From: Bacteroidales bacterium
Lineage (GTDB): Bacteria; Bacteroidota; Bacteroidia; Bacteroidales; NBLH01
Assembly (NCBI GenBank): GCA_016937695.1
Contig: JAFGWC010000012.1
Coordinates: 1-48,886 of the forward strand
Reading direction: 5' to 3'
Length of the DNA: 48,886 nt
The notes beneath the pieces were generated by a model. It worked only from the letters and a program-made list of their open reading frames with translations, made no database searches and had not been told where the DNA came from. Of this stretch, positions 1 through 9,052 are shown piece after piece. Numbering within the stretch: the stretch's first letter is position 1; each line of letters starts with the position of its first letter. The position numbers were made by a program, and so were the translations under genes.

Positions 1-146
1 TTATGAAAATGGGATTTAAAACAGTAAAGTCTTTAAAAGAAATAAAATCTGCAAAATTACATCAGGATTTATGTGGATTTAATAAGAAAAATAAACTTGG
101 ATATCAAAATCCGACATTGGATGATGTAAATAAATGGATTGAATAA
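1..146 (+). CDS. C-terminal end of a gene cut by the window edge, probably lysyl-tRNA synthetase
   Basis: The last ~47 codons of a reading frame that enters from the left edge. The tail contains KLHQDLCGFNKKNKLG followed by NPTLDDVNKWIE. This resembles the extra C-terminal segment I remember on class II lysyl-tRNA synthetases of Bacteroidota, which follows the catalytic core and carries no catalytic motif. The identification is from memory of that tail and the core is outside the window. A strong hairpin follows 16 bases after the stop, so this looks like the real gene end. An internal ATG at base 3 is more likely a methionine codon than a start. Confidence 0.5.
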   Translation, partial: MKMGFKTVKSLKEIKSAKLHQDLCGFNKKNKLGYQNPTLDDVNKWIE

Positions 147-162
147 AAAAAAGTGAAAAGAC

Positions 163-196
163 AAAATGCTGATAATTAATCAATTATCAGCATTTT
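163..196 (+). terminator. Rho-independent terminator, probably bidirectional
   Basis: A perfect 15-bp stem (163-177 paired with 182-196) with the 4-base loop AATC. Its right arm ends in TTTT and its left arm begins with AAAA. It follows the left-edge gene. Because it is symmetrical it can also stop transcription from the minus-strand ABC permease gene, which ends at 301. Confidence 0.8.
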
Positions 197-300
197 ATAA
201 TTATTAATTTAAAATCCGCAATACATATCCACAAGCCAAAGACAAATTTATTCATATTAATGTGCTAATTTCCAATGACTAATAAACTAATTACTAATTT

Positions 301-1623
301 TCACCCTTTAAATCTAAGCCATAACCATAAATCTTTGTAGCTGAATTTTTTACCGTAAACTAAAATTCCGATTCTGTATATTTTTCCGGCCATCCAAGTA
401 CTTGCAATAAAAGTAACAATAAGTGCTCCCATAGAAAGAGCTAATTCCCAAGCCGGAACTCCAAAAGGTACACGAAGCATCATAACAACAGGCGAAGTAA
501 ACGGAATTACAGAAAACCAAAATGCAACAGGTCCTTCCGGATCTTGAATTATTACTTGAGCTACCATCATCGATAAGATTAATGGAACTGTTAATGGCAG
601 CATAAATTGCTGAGTATCAGCCTCATTGTCGACAGCTCCGCCAATTCCAGCAAATAAAGATGCGTATAATAAATATCCGCCAATAAAATAAAAAACGAAT
701 GAAAATATTATCATTCCAATTGGCAAGTTTGATAATGAAGTGAAAATCTCATTAATCATTTGGCTTTTATTATCAATGCTTTGCATTTCATCACTTATTT
801 GATTATTCGGCATCATTTGTTCTGTAAGTTGTTGACTTTCAGAAAAAGAATTTCCCATAACTGATTGAGCTACTGAAACAATAGCTATACCTAAAACAAT
901 CCAAAGGAAAAATTGTGTTAACGCAACTAAGGCGATGCCAATTATTTTTCCCATCATTAATTGGAATGGTTTTACTGAAGAAATTAAAATTTCAACAACA
1001 CGATTAGTTTTTTCTTCGATAACTCCACGCATAACCATGGCGCCATACATAAAAATAAACATATAAATCAGAAGCCCAGAAATAAAACCAATTGCAATGG
1101 CAACTTCTGTAGAGCTTAATTCTTCGCTTCCATCTGATTTAATTTTAATTGTTTGTATATGAATATCAGGATTTACAGAATTAACAATCTCTTCTTCAAT
1201 TCCCAATTCTTTAAGCTTGTCGGTTCTTATTTTTGCTTCAATTTTTGAACTTATGTACATTTTTGTATTCATGTCTGGCTGGCCTTCAGAAAATATCTCT
1301 ACATTATCTTTTTCAGGATTTTCAGGAATTACAAGCAAAGCATAAAAATTATTTGAAAAAGTTTTTTTAAGCTCTTGTAAATCAGTGTTTTCAGCAAATG
1401 TGAAGTTTAGATTTTTTTCATTTTTCAGGCTTTCGGTGAATTTGCCCGATTCATCTTTAACAATTATATTTTTTATATTATCGTCTTTTATTCCTGAAAG
1501 TAAAACAGGAATAAAGAAAAGAGAAGCCATTAATACAGGACCTAAAATTGACATTATAATAAATATTTTTTTTCTAACTCTTGTCAGATATTCTCGTTTT
1601 ATAATTAAAAGTATTTTGTTCAT
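301..1623 (-). CDS. ABC-2 type exporter permease (NatB-like)
   Basis: Membrane subunit of an ABC exporter, 440 aa from the chosen start. One N-terminal membrane helix follows the KREYLTRVRKK segment typical of these permeases. A large extracytoplasmic domain comes next, then about five hydrophobic segments in the C-terminal half (IAIGFISGLLIYMFIFMYG, IIGIALVALTQFFLWIVLG and others). EEKTNRVVEILISSVKP is a hallmark of the ABC-2 (YhaP/NatB) family. An upstream in-frame methionine would overlap the ATPase gene. The ATG at 1623 lies 34 bases after the ATPase stop and gives the usual KREY beginning, so I chose it. It forms an operon with the ATPase. The substrate is unknown; sodium or peptide/toxin export is reported for relatives. 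Confidence 0.88.
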   Translation of the reverse strand: MNKILLIIKREYLTRVRKKIFIIMSILGPVLMASLFFIPVLLSGIKDDNIKNIIVKDESGKFTESLKNEKNLNFTFAENTDLQELKKTFSNNFYALLVIPENPEKDNVEIFSEGQPDMNTKMYISSKIEAKIRTDKLKELGIEEEIVNSVNPDIHIQTIKIKSDGSEELSSTEVAIAIGFISGLLIYMFIFMYGAMVMRGVIEEKTNRVVEILISSVKPFQLMMGKIIGIALVALTQFFLWIVLGIAIVSVAQSVMGNSFSESQQLTEQMMPNNQISDEMQSIDNKSQMINEIFTSLSNLPIGMIIFSFVFYFIGGYLLYASLFAGIGGAVDNEADTQQFMLPLTVPLILSMMVAQVIIQDPEGPVAFWFSVIPFTSPVVMMLRVPFGVPAWELALSMGALIVTFIASTWMAGKIYRIGILVYGKKFSYKDLWLWLRFKG

Positions 1624-1657
1624 TTTTTTGAATGTTTTATAAACGAATAAATTTTGA

Positions 1658-2584
1658 TTAAACTTTTTTATTGATGTCTTCAACAACTTTTATAAAAATA
1701 TCGTTAATTGAAGGCATAACTTCGTTTAAACCAATTATTTGCCCATATTGAAGCATTGAAGATAATAGTTGATTAGTGCTTGTGTTATTTAAAAGTTTAA
1801 CTCTGCAAATGGTATTTCCGTTGTTTTTACTAAGCTCTTTAATTTCATATTCAGTAGTTATTGAAGCAGAAAATTTATCGAAATTTCCTTTAAAATGTAT
1901 TTCAAATTCGTTTGATTTATATTTTTCTTTAATTTCCTGAACATTTCCGTCAAGTACTTTTTTTGATTTATTAATTAAAGCTATATTATCGCAAAGTTCT
2001 TCAACCGAAGCCATATTATGAGTTGAAAAAATGATTGTGTGTCCTTTTTCTTTTAAAGATAGGATTTCATTTTTCAATAAGTTTACATTTATCGGATCAA
2101 AACCGCTGAAAGGTTCGTCAAATATCAATAGTTTAGGTTCGTGAAGTATTGTAACAATAAATTGAACTTTTTGTTGCATTCCTTTCGAAAGTTCTTCAAC
2201 TTTTTTATTCCACCAAGTTTCAATTTCAAATTTTTGAAACCAGTATTTTAATTTTTTATATGCATCATTTTTCGAAAGGCCTTTTAATTGAGCAAAATAC
2301 ATTGCTTGTTCTCCGGTTTTCATTTTTTTATACAACCCTCGTTCTTCAGGTAAATATCCAATATGTTGAATATGAGAAGATTGCAGCGGATGACCATTGA
2401 AAATCACATGTCCGGAATCCGGTAAAGTAATATTATTTATAATCCTAATTAAAGTAGTTTTTCCTGCTCCATTCGGACCTAATAAACCAAAAATTTTACC
2501 TTCGGGTATTTCTAAATTAATATCGCTTAAAGCCTGATGGTTAACAAAAGCTTTGTTTACATTTTTAATTTCAATAAAATTCAT
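1658..2584 (-). CDS. ABC transporter ATP-binding protein (NatA-like, with DUF4162-type C-terminus)
   Basis: ATPase partner of the downstream permease, 308 aa. Visible motifs: Walker A GPNGAGKT (residues 36-43), signature LSKGM (132-136), Walker B LLIFDEP (152-158) and H-loop His189 in FSTHN. The last ~90 residues form the extra domain seen in the NatA/YhaQ group of exporters. The permease gene follows directly on the same strand, so the two should be co-transcribed and form a 2+2 exporter in the inner membrane. A TACATTTG box about 30 bases upstream may be the promoter. Confidence 0.92.
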   Translation of the reverse strand: MNFIEIKNVNKAFVNHQALSDINLEIPEGKIFGLLGPNGAGKTTLIRIINNITLPDSGHVIFNGHPLQSSHIQHIGYLPEERGLYKKMKTGEQAMYFAQLKGLSKNDAYKKLKYWFQKFEIETWWNKKVEELSKGMQQKVQFIVTILHEPKLLIFDEPFSGFDPINVNLLKNEILSLKEKGHTIIFSTHNMASVEELCDNIALINKSKKVLDGNVQEIKEKYKSNEFEIHFKGNFDKFSASITTEYEIKELSKNNGNTICRVKLLNNTSTNQLLSSMLQYGQIIGLNEVMPSINDIFIKVVEDINKKV

Positions 2585-2614
2585 ATTTATTATTTATAAT
2601 TTTTATGCTAATTG

Positions 2615-2622
2615 CAAATGTA
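2615..2622 (-). promoter_or_regulatory. Candidate -7 box (TACATTTG) for the ABC operon
   Basis: Matches the Bacteroidota sigma-A -7 consensus TAnnTTTG and is followed by C, 31 bases before the ATPase start codon. I see no clear TTG/TTTG -33 element at the expected 19-21 base distance, so this is a partial match. Confidence 0.45.
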
Positions 2623-2679
2623 AACAATAAATTATAAATATATTCTGTGAGATTTTTTTGTTTTGTTATAATTTAAAAA

Positions 2680-3183
2680 TTAATATGTAATTGCAAGGAA
2701 AGCACCAAAACCTGATTTTTTTGATAATAGATAAAGACCATCATCATTATTTGCCTTTATAACAAGATTTATTTTTTTTGCAGATTTTAAAATATTATTG
2801 TCAATAGAAATTTCAATTTTTGCATTTCTGTACACTTGAGAAATATTTCCAACTTTAGTATTGTTATAAAAAACAGAAAATCCACCTGATGATTCAGCAT
2901 ATTCAACATCCGCTGAATTAATAATTAAAGATATTGATTTTGGATTATTATAGAAATTTGGCACATCAAAATCAAGTTCTACATAACCTTTTGATTCGTT
3001 ACCATCAACAATGTAGCATTTGTCGCTTTTTGAAACAGAGTAATTTGGCCCTTCCTCAAGGGTAATGTTTTTGTCTGATTTTACTTCAAAGTATCTTATA
3101 ATGCCACTATTATTTTGCGAAAAAGAATGATTTAAAATTATAAATATAAATATTGGACTTAATAATAAAGATTTTGTTTTCAT
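2680..3183 (-). CDS. Small secreted protein of unknown function
   Basis: 167 aa with a clear signal peptide (MKTKSLLLSPIFIFIILNHSFSQ) and no lipobox. The mature part alternates short hydrophobic and polar stretches typical of an all-beta fold. Features such as YVELDFDVPNFYNNPKSISL and INLVIKANNDDGLYLLSKK faintly resemble DNRLRE/CBM-type beta-sandwich modules, but there is no decisive motif. It is a single gene between the ABC operon and the cyclase gene, with about 95-110 bases of AT-rich spacer on each side. I do not recognise a specific function. Confidence 0.7.
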   Translation of the reverse strand: MKTKSLLLSPIFIFIILNHSFSQNNSGIIRYFEVKSDKNITLEEGPNYSVSKSDKCYIVDGNESKGYVELDFDVPNFYNNPKSISLIINSADVEYAESSGGFSVFYNNTKVGNISQVYRNAKIEISIDNNILKSAKKINLVIKANNDDGLYLLSKKSGFGAFLAITY

Positions 3184-3291
3184 AACTTTAAGATTATTAA
3201 TTAATAATAAAAATTTAATACTGAAGATTGTTTAAACATGTTTTTTATATTAGTAACTCTTCTGTTTTAATATTCAAAAATTGTTATAAAA

Positions 3292-4704
3292 TTAATCTTC
3301 ATCCCAATTAATAATTTGTTTAATTCTTTCAATTTGAGCTTGTTTATTTACTTCTCTAAGTTTGTTTGCAGTTTTAGTGAAAAATTGATGAGAAGATAAA
3401 AATTTCACTTGAATTTTATTCCAAGTATTTAAACTTGACATTTTGTTTTGAGCTTTCAGTTCTTCATATAGTGTATTTGAAACAGGAATAAAATCACTTC
3501 GTCCAAGATAATCTAAATCAGAATCGCAAATAATTTCTTGAAGTAAAGTTTTAGGCTGTGGCGGAAGTTGAGTTGCCATAATTATATCACATATTGTATC
3601 TATCTGTTTATCAGTGTATTTGTATTTTGGCAACCATTCTTGAGCGATTTGTGTTCCGAAATATTCGTGATTGTCGTAACCAATTGTATGTCCTGCATCA
3701 TGAAAAAGAGCTGCAGTCATTAAAAGTAAAATAGCTTCATCGTCAACTCCTTCGCCATATCCGATTAATTCGGCTTGATTAACAACGTCAATAGTGTGTT
3801 TATAATTATGATAAAATAGATAATCAGGTAATTCTCTTTCTAATTTATCGAGTATAATTTCTTGTAAATCAGTAAATTGACGAATTAAGTATTTAACTGT
3901 AAAAATTCTGTTTGGTTTAATTCCAATTTGTCTGTCTTCCGAATATTTCTTTTTAATTCTTTTTATAAAATACATATCCATGTCGCCTTGATATTTAACC
4001 GGAATTGTACCGTGATATTCACAATCGAAATATTGTTTAACAAGTTCATAAGTCATTATGGAAATGTTAATTCTTCCAATATCGCTTGCCGAAGCCATTC
4101 TGGTTGCGATATTAACAGTGTCGCCTTTTAAATCGTATGATATTTTTTTTCTTCCTTGCGTAGTTGCAGTAACAGCGCCTGTATGAATTCCTAATCTTAA
4201 ATCCCAAAATTCACGACCTTGGTTTTCGTACTCAGTTTTTAAGTCTGCCAAATAGTCTTCCATTTCAAGTGCCGCAAGAACAACGTCAATTGGGTTTGTT
4301 ATATTTTTTACCGGAACACCGCCGGCACACATATATGCATCGCCAATAGTTTTTATTTTTTGGATTTTATATTTTTCTGCAATATGGTTAAACTGAAAAA
4401 ATATTTGGTCTAATTCATCAATAACCTGACCGGATTTCATAGATTCAGAAATTTTTTTAAATCCTTGAATATCAAGGTATAATACTGTCGCCATTCTAAA
4501 TCGCAAAGTTTTTGTTTGGTCGGCAGCTTTAAGGCCTTTTGGTAAAGCATCTTCAGGAATTTTGGCAATCAGATTTTTATAATTCTGATTATCATCATCT
4601 AATTTTTCATATTTAACTTTAATCTCTTTTAATTGAGATTTTAAATCTTTATTTTCATTAATTAATTTTTGAATACGAAAAACAAGTTCTTTTTTTTCTT
4701 CCAT
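3292..4704 (-). CDS. Class III adenylate cyclase fused to an HD phosphohydrolase domain
   Basis: 470 aa, no membrane segment. Residues 1-50 are a charged coiled coil. A class III cyclase domain follows (about 70-250), with metal-binding Asp78 (LYLDIQGF) and Asp122 (KTIGDAYM), and transition-state Asn198 and Arg202 (VNIATRM). The purine-selecting positions are Lys118 and Asp191, the adenylate-type pair rather than the Glu/Cys of guanylate cyclases, so cAMP is the predicted product. Residues ~270-410 form an HD domain (His299, His303, His335-Asp336, later acidic residues in CDSDLDYLG) like cyclic-nucleotide phosphodiesterases. One protein may therefore both make and break a nucleotide signal. 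The gene stands alone, and the effect on cAMP turnover is inferred. Confidence 0.88.
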   Translation of the reverse strand: MEEKKELVFRIQKLINENKDLKSQLKEIKVKYEKLDDDNQNYKNLIAKIPEDALPKGLKAADQTKTLRFRMATVLYLDIQGFKKISESMKSGQVIDELDQIFFQFNHIAEKYKIQKIKTIGDAYMCAGGVPVKNITNPIDVVLAALEMEDYLADLKTEYENQGREFWDLRLGIHTGAVTATTQGRKKISYDLKGDTVNIATRMASASDIGRINISIMTYELVKQYFDCEYHGTIPVKYQGDMDMYFIKRIKKKYSEDRQIGIKPNRIFTVKYLIRQFTDLQEIILDKLERELPDYLFYHNYKHTIDVVNQAELIGYGEGVDDEAILLLMTAALFHDAGHTIGYDNHEYFGTQIAQEWLPKYKYTDKQIDTICDIIMATQLPPQPKTLLQEIICDSDLDYLGRSDFIPVSNTLYEELKAQNKMSSLNTWNKIQVKFLSSHQFFTKTANKLREVNKQAQIERIKQIINWDED

Positions 4705-4864
4705 TTCAATGCGTTTTATAAAAAGATTTCTTTTAAATCTTGAAATTTTTATTTTATCTTATAAAAATAATAGAAAAATATTCAAAAAATGAAATTTTTT
4801 AAATCTAATTTGAAATGATTTTTAGAATAATGGAATTTTAGTGAATCTTTAGAACAAATAAATA

Positions 4865-5950
4865 TTAATTTTTAATGATTATATTATCAATTAAATCAAG
4901 TGTATAGCTTAAAATTTTGATATTTATTTCTGAACCTTCGTAGCTAATAGCAAAAAAGAAATTGCCTTTGTTTTTTAGTTCTGTCCTTTTCTTATTATTC
5001 AAATTTAGATTTTTTGTTGATAAATAATGCACATTGCCCAAATTTTTATTAAAATTTGTATCTGTATTTTGTGAAAGAACTAATTTTACATTATTTTTTT
5101 CAAATAATAAATTTAAAGAATCTAAATTTATTTCTGATTTTTTAGTCTTTTTTAAAGAGTTAATTAAAATAATTTTTGGTGTAATAAAATCTGCTGTTAA
5201 TTCATTTTTAAGCCATTTATATTGCACAGAATTTTGATTTAAATCTACCGAATTATCTAAAACAATAAATTTAATAAATCCGTAGTTAATCGTATAGTAA
5301 TCAGTGTTTTCTGATGTAAAATTATATTTTAGATATTTTCGGAACAAATCTGGTTTTGATGTTTTTTTTTCGCTTTTTGCAAGAATTATAGGAATATTCG
5401 AAAAAATATTTTTATCTAATAAATTTCCCTTTTTCGATAATAATTTATTCCAGCACTTTTCATTGTTTTCATCTTTTAAAATATTTCCTGTATGTAAAAA
5501 AACAGAATTATATTTCGGATTTTCTACAATAAATTTCTTTACTGATGTTTTTGCAGATTCTTTATTATTTGTTGAAAAATTATTTCCTGAAACCAAAAAA
5601 TATACTTTCCTGTCTTTTTTTTCTTTTGCAGAATAAAAATATCCTTTATACTCTTCGGTTTTATTTGATATTTTGTAAAAATATTTTGAGTTTGGTTTTA
5701 AATACTTAAAATTATATTCAAAAATATTTTCGTTTTCACCTTTTTTTTGTTGCGATATTTTTGCCACGCCAATTTCATATTCTTCTGTAAATCCATATGA
5801 AATATTATAAATTTGAGGACTTTCAGTCTGAAACATTATTTTCATTGTTTCAGGATTTCCCGTATATATTAAATAAGGAATTTTAACAATTTGCGCAAAA
5901 GATGCTGATGAAAAAGTAGTAAATAAACAAAATATAAAAAGCTTTTTCAT
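4865..5950 (-). CDS. Secreted calcineurin-like phosphoesterase relative with degenerate metal sites
   Basis: 361 aa with a signal peptide ending near SASFAQ. The layout is that of purple-acid-phosphatase-like proteins: an N-terminal fibronectin-like domain (KIMFQTESPQIYNISYG through YFYKISNKTEEYKGYF), then the phosphoesterase fold. The core is recognisable from FIVLDNSVDLNQNSVQYKWLKNEL. The usual metal-ligand motifs appear altered: SGNNF where GDxG is expected, HTGNILKD for HxGDxxY, LAKSEK for GNHE, INSLKK for the later His, and SQNTDTNF for GHxH. If the alignment is right this is a secreted pseudoenzyme. The family call rests on overall layout rather than catalytic residues. Confidence 0.65.
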   Translation of the reverse strand: MKKLFIFCLFTTFSSASFAQIVKIPYLIYTGNPETMKIMFQTESPQIYNISYGFTEEYEIGVAKISQQKKGENENIFEYNFKYLKPNSKYFYKISNKTEEYKGYFYSAKEKKDRKVYFLVSGNNFSTNNKESAKTSVKKFIVENPKYNSVFLHTGNILKDENNEKCWNKLLSKKGNLLDKNIFSNIPIILAKSEKKTSKPDLFRKYLKYNFTSENTDYYTINYGFIKFIVLDNSVDLNQNSVQYKWLKNELTADFITPKIILINSLKKTKKSEINLDSLNLLFEKNNVKLVLSQNTDTNFNKNLGNVHYLSTKNLNLNNKKRTELKNKGNFFFAISYEGSEINIKILSYTLDLIDNIIIKN

Positions 5951-5974
5951 TATTTTAGTATTTATTATAAATAA

Positions 5975-6012
5975 AAAGAGAGTTTGACTTTTATAAAGTT
6001 CAAACTCTCTTT
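5975..6012 (-). terminator. Rho-independent terminator of the 978-aa secreted protein gene
   Basis: A 12-bp stem (AAAGAGAGTTTG, 5975-5986, with CAAACTCTCTTT, 6001-6012) extended by five inner pairs across a one-base bulge. On the minus strand the stem is followed by a T-rich stretch, as expected for termination of the gene whose stop lies at 6029. Confidence 0.8.
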
Positions 6013-6028
6013 GATTAATTAAAATTAA

Positions 6029-8965
6029 TTACTTTAAAATGATTTTTTTAGAATAAGAATTTTCAGAAGAAATTATTTTAATAAAATATATTCCTTTAGC
6101 TTTTCCGCTTAAATCAATTTTTGTGTTTGATGAATTAATATTTCTTTTTAAAACTGTGTTTCCGCTTATATCAATTATCTGTAAATCAGCATTATTGATA
6201 TTAGAAGGCAAATCAATATTAAAAATTCCTGAAGTAGGATTTGGATAAATTTTGAAATCATCAGATATGAATTTTTCAATTGATGTAACAGACTCTTTAA
6301 TGTTTAGGGTATAATCTTCTGTTTCGCCGTAAGTTCCACCACCACAAGGAGTTGGGTCTGTATCGTATTCTTCTATTACTCTCATTCTTGTTTCGCCAAT
6401 GTATGAACCTTCGGGAACTAATATGTTTTTTGTAAGTGTTTTTGAAGCACCTTGTCCTAAATCGTAAGATTCTCCGGCATCAGTAAAATCACCATTATGA
6501 TTCCAGTCAATCCAAGCCCAAACATGTTCTGTATAGCTACTTGAACTAAATGTAACAGATAAATTGTAAGTTGAACCGATTTTAACGTCGGTAGATAATG
6601 AAGTATAGTCGCCATAACTTTCCGAGCCATCCTGTCCGGTAGAATTGTTAATAGTGTTGAAAGTTACATTTGAAATCCAGTCGTCGTTAGTGTCAGAGTA
6701 TGAAGGAGTACAATACGAAAGTACAGTTTCAGACTCTAATTCAGGAACAGAACCATCAGTTTTGTACAAAATAGATGAACCGCTATTTGTGTAAGGATAA
6801 ATTTTAAAATAATAAGTTTTTTGCGATTCTAATCCTGTAAAGTTTAGATTTTCTATTCCTTGAGCTACTTTATATGCACCTGCTCCATCTGAAAGGTCCA
6901 TATCGTTTGCTTCGTCTGTACCATCAACAGGTGCATTAATTGATGTTAAGTTAGTACTGCTTACTTTTATTAAATATCCAAAAGGTAAAGTTCCAGATGA
7001 AACATCAGTCCAGCTTAAAGGAATTGAATTATTGCCGGAAGTGCCTGCTGCAAAATTAGTTACATGGTTTGTTGGAGCTGTTGTACTTAAAGTTTTTGCA
7101 TTAGTAGTTACTCCTGTAGAATAATCAGGATTTGAACCTAAAATAGACCAAGCTTTGTAGTAATATTTAGTTGCTTCATTTAATGTTGTGTGATTAAAAC
7201 TTTCAGCAGAACCAATATATAAAACAGTTCCGCCGCCGGCGATAACATCCGAAACAGAATAAGTATTTCCATCTACAGGAGTTCCAAAGTTTTCGTCTGT
7301 TGAATATGCTAAAATAATATCATCATTATTTTCATTTAACGACCACGATAAGTTAATTTGTGAAGTGCTTTGAGCTGTAGCAGTAAAAGCTCCGGGATCG
7401 TCCGGTGAAGAAAGCTGAAAAGCAACAATTTTAGATGATTTTGTTGTACTAGCTCCAACATATTCAGTTGTAAACCAAAACGTATGATCGTCAGTAGGAT
7501 CAACAGAAAGTAAAGAATAGTCACCCCATCTTTCAGCACTTGTTTGTGATTTTGTCCCCGAATGAACAATTGTTTCTTCAATGTCTAAGGTTCCACTTGC
7601 ATTTGCATTCTCGCTGTTTGATTGTCCTACATACCTTATCCCGGGATATTCTGAAGTGCTGGAGATTGAATATCCCAAAGCTATTTCGTGTTTTGCATTC
7701 ATTGCAATGCTTGCCATCCATCTGCTGTGCTGGTCTGGTGCGTATGTGCCTTGTTGTCTTAATGACCAGCCACCACCTGTGTTTTCAAGTTCGTACCATC
7801 TTAATCCTGCATGGTCAGTATTGTCAACATCAACAGCGTGAACACAAACAATTGATTGGCTTGTTCCAAAATTTCTATATTGAGCTTTGTACATTAAAAT
7901 TTGAGGTATTGCATCCAATTTTTGAGAAGTTCCCGGTTGAACAATATCTTCCCAGTTTGTGCCGAAATTAGTGTCAAAATCAGCAACTTGTATTTGTTGT
8001 GTTCTTGCAAAAGTTGAGTTTGCCGGAGTATTCCAATCAACATCGCATTCAAATAACCAAATTTCATCATTTGTGCCTCCCCAAGCATTATCGTTTATTG
8101 TGATAAATTGTCCGGGAGTTCCATTTGGTGCATATTCGCCATCATTATCAAGAGGTTGAAGTGTATGAAATCCACTGTTTGGTCTGTTAGGATTATTGAA
8201 CTGAACCATTTTTGGACTTGCGCCTCCACTAATCATAGCATCTCTTTCAAAAATATAAATGTCATCACCGCTACTAGTATTTGTAGCCATATAATATCCG
8301 TCTTGCCAAACGCCAAATTTCATATAGTCCGGAGTTCCATTCATTAAAAATGACCATCTGTGCCATGCGCCTGTTGGATCATCAGTATCTGAAACCGCAA
8401 TTAACATATATTCTGTAGAACCTAATGAAAATTCTGCAGCTATCCATCTTCCTGCTTTGCTGTCATATAAAATTATTGGGTCGCCATCGTTTCTTGTAGC
8501 TCCTGTAACTCCATTGAAAAGAGTATTGTAATCAGTTGGTCCGGCTACCAATGTGCCGCTTTTGTTGTAAACGGCTAAAGTTGTATTAACGCCTTGAAAA
8601 AAATGATTTGGGCCAACTTCTCCATTACAATCTGAAGGCATTGAGTTTGTATTTTGTCCATTAAAATTTAATAATGGTGCTTTTGTTTGTGATTTATTTG
8701 AAGGATGATTTTTTTGCCAAACCGGGTCTTCTTTTAGTATAGGCACATTTCCTTTGTTTGGAAAAATTCTTTCTTTAAGTTTTGCATTTCTTATGATTTC
8801 TTCTCTTTCAAGCCTTCCTGTTGGTAAGTTTTTAAACGATTCAATTTTATCGTGAAAAATAGCTTGAGTAACTTTAGTTGGTTTTACAATTTCCTGTGCA
8901 TTTGTTTTAATATTAAATACAAAAAACACTAAAATTGAGATAAAAAAAAGTAAAATTTTGTTCAT
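6029..8965 (-). CDS. Large secreted protein with fibronectin type III and GEVED domains and a type A T9SS signal
   Basis: 978 aa with an N-terminal signal peptide. Residues ~80-510 look like a beta-propeller-type region rich in aromatic and Asp/Gly turns (for example DPIILYDSKAGRWIAAEF). Two fibronectin type III-like repeats follow (~525-750), then a GEVED domain (WAWIDWNHNGDFTDAGE through GETEDYTLNI, ~760-890). The last ~75 residues form a Por secretion tail: KIYPNPTSGIFNI, LQIIDISGNTVL, DLSGKAKGIYFIKI, SKKIILK. This directs export by the type IX system and attachment or release at the cell surface. No protease or glycosidase catalytic motif is visible, so an adhesion or binding role is likely. 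It has its own terminator. Confidence 0.88.
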   Translation of the reverse strand: MNKILLFFISILVFFVFNIKTNAQEIVKPTKVTQAIFHDKIESFKNLPTGRLEREEIIRNAKLKERIFPNKGNVPILKEDPVWQKNHPSNKSQTKAPLLNFNGQNTNSMPSDCNGEVGPNHFFQGVNTTLAVYNKSGTLVAGPTDYNTLFNGVTGATRNDGDPIILYDSKAGRWIAAEFSLGSTEYMLIAVSDTDDPTGAWHRWSFLMNGTPDYMKFGVWQDGYYMATNTSSGDDIYIFERDAMISGGASPKMVQFNNPNRPNSGFHTLQPLDNDGEYAPNGTPGQFITINDNAWGGTNDEIWLFECDVDWNTPANSTFARTQQIQVADFDTNFGTNWEDIVQPGTSQKLDAIPQILMYKAQYRNFGTSQSIVCVHAVDVDNTDHAGLRWYELENTGGGWSLRQQGTYAPDQHSRWMASIAMNAKHEIALGYSISSTSEYPGIRYVGQSNSENANASGTLDIEETIVHSGTKSQTSAERWGDYSLLSVDPTDDHTFWFTTEYVGASTTKSSKIVAFQLSSPDDPGAFTATAQSTSQINLSWSLNENNDDIILAYSTDENFGTPVDGNTYSVSDVIAGGGTVLYIGSAESFNHTTLNEATKYYYKAWSILGSNPDYSTGVTTNAKTLSTTAPTNHVTNFAAGTSGNNSIPLSWTDVSSGTLPFGYLIKVSSTNLTSINAPVDGTDEANDMDLSDGAGAYKVAQGIENLNFTGLESQKTYYFKIYPYTNSGSSILYKTDGSVPELESETVLSYCTPSYSDTNDDWISNVTFNTINNSTGQDGSESYGDYTSLSTDVKIGSTYNLSVTFSSSSYTEHVWAWIDWNHNGDFTDAGESYDLGQGASKTLTKNILVPEGSYIGETRMRVIEEYDTDPTPCGGGTYGETEDYTLNIKESVTSIEKFISDDFKIYPNPTSGIFNIDLPSNINNADLQIIDISGNTVLKRNINSSNTKIDLSGKAKGIYFIKIISSENSYSKKIILK

Positions 8966-8999
8966 AACTTGTTATTTTGGTTTATCTTTTTAAAAACTA

Positions 9000-9007
9000 C
9001 AAAATTA
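9000..9007 (-). promoter_or_regulatory. Candidate -7 box (TAATTTTG) for the 978-aa secreted protein gene
   Basis: TAnnTTTG match read on the minus strand, 34 bases before the start codon. There is no convincing -33 TTG at the normal distance, so this is a half-site only. Confidence 0.35.
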
Positions 9008-9052
9008 GTACTTTTTTATTAATTTGGATAAATAAAAAGTGTAAATTGAAAT

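Noticed and set aside
7336-8347. Several 60-140 codon open frames in other frames of the 978-aa protein gene
   Set aside because: They overlap a gene with full family features, lack signals of their own and have no recognisable domains.
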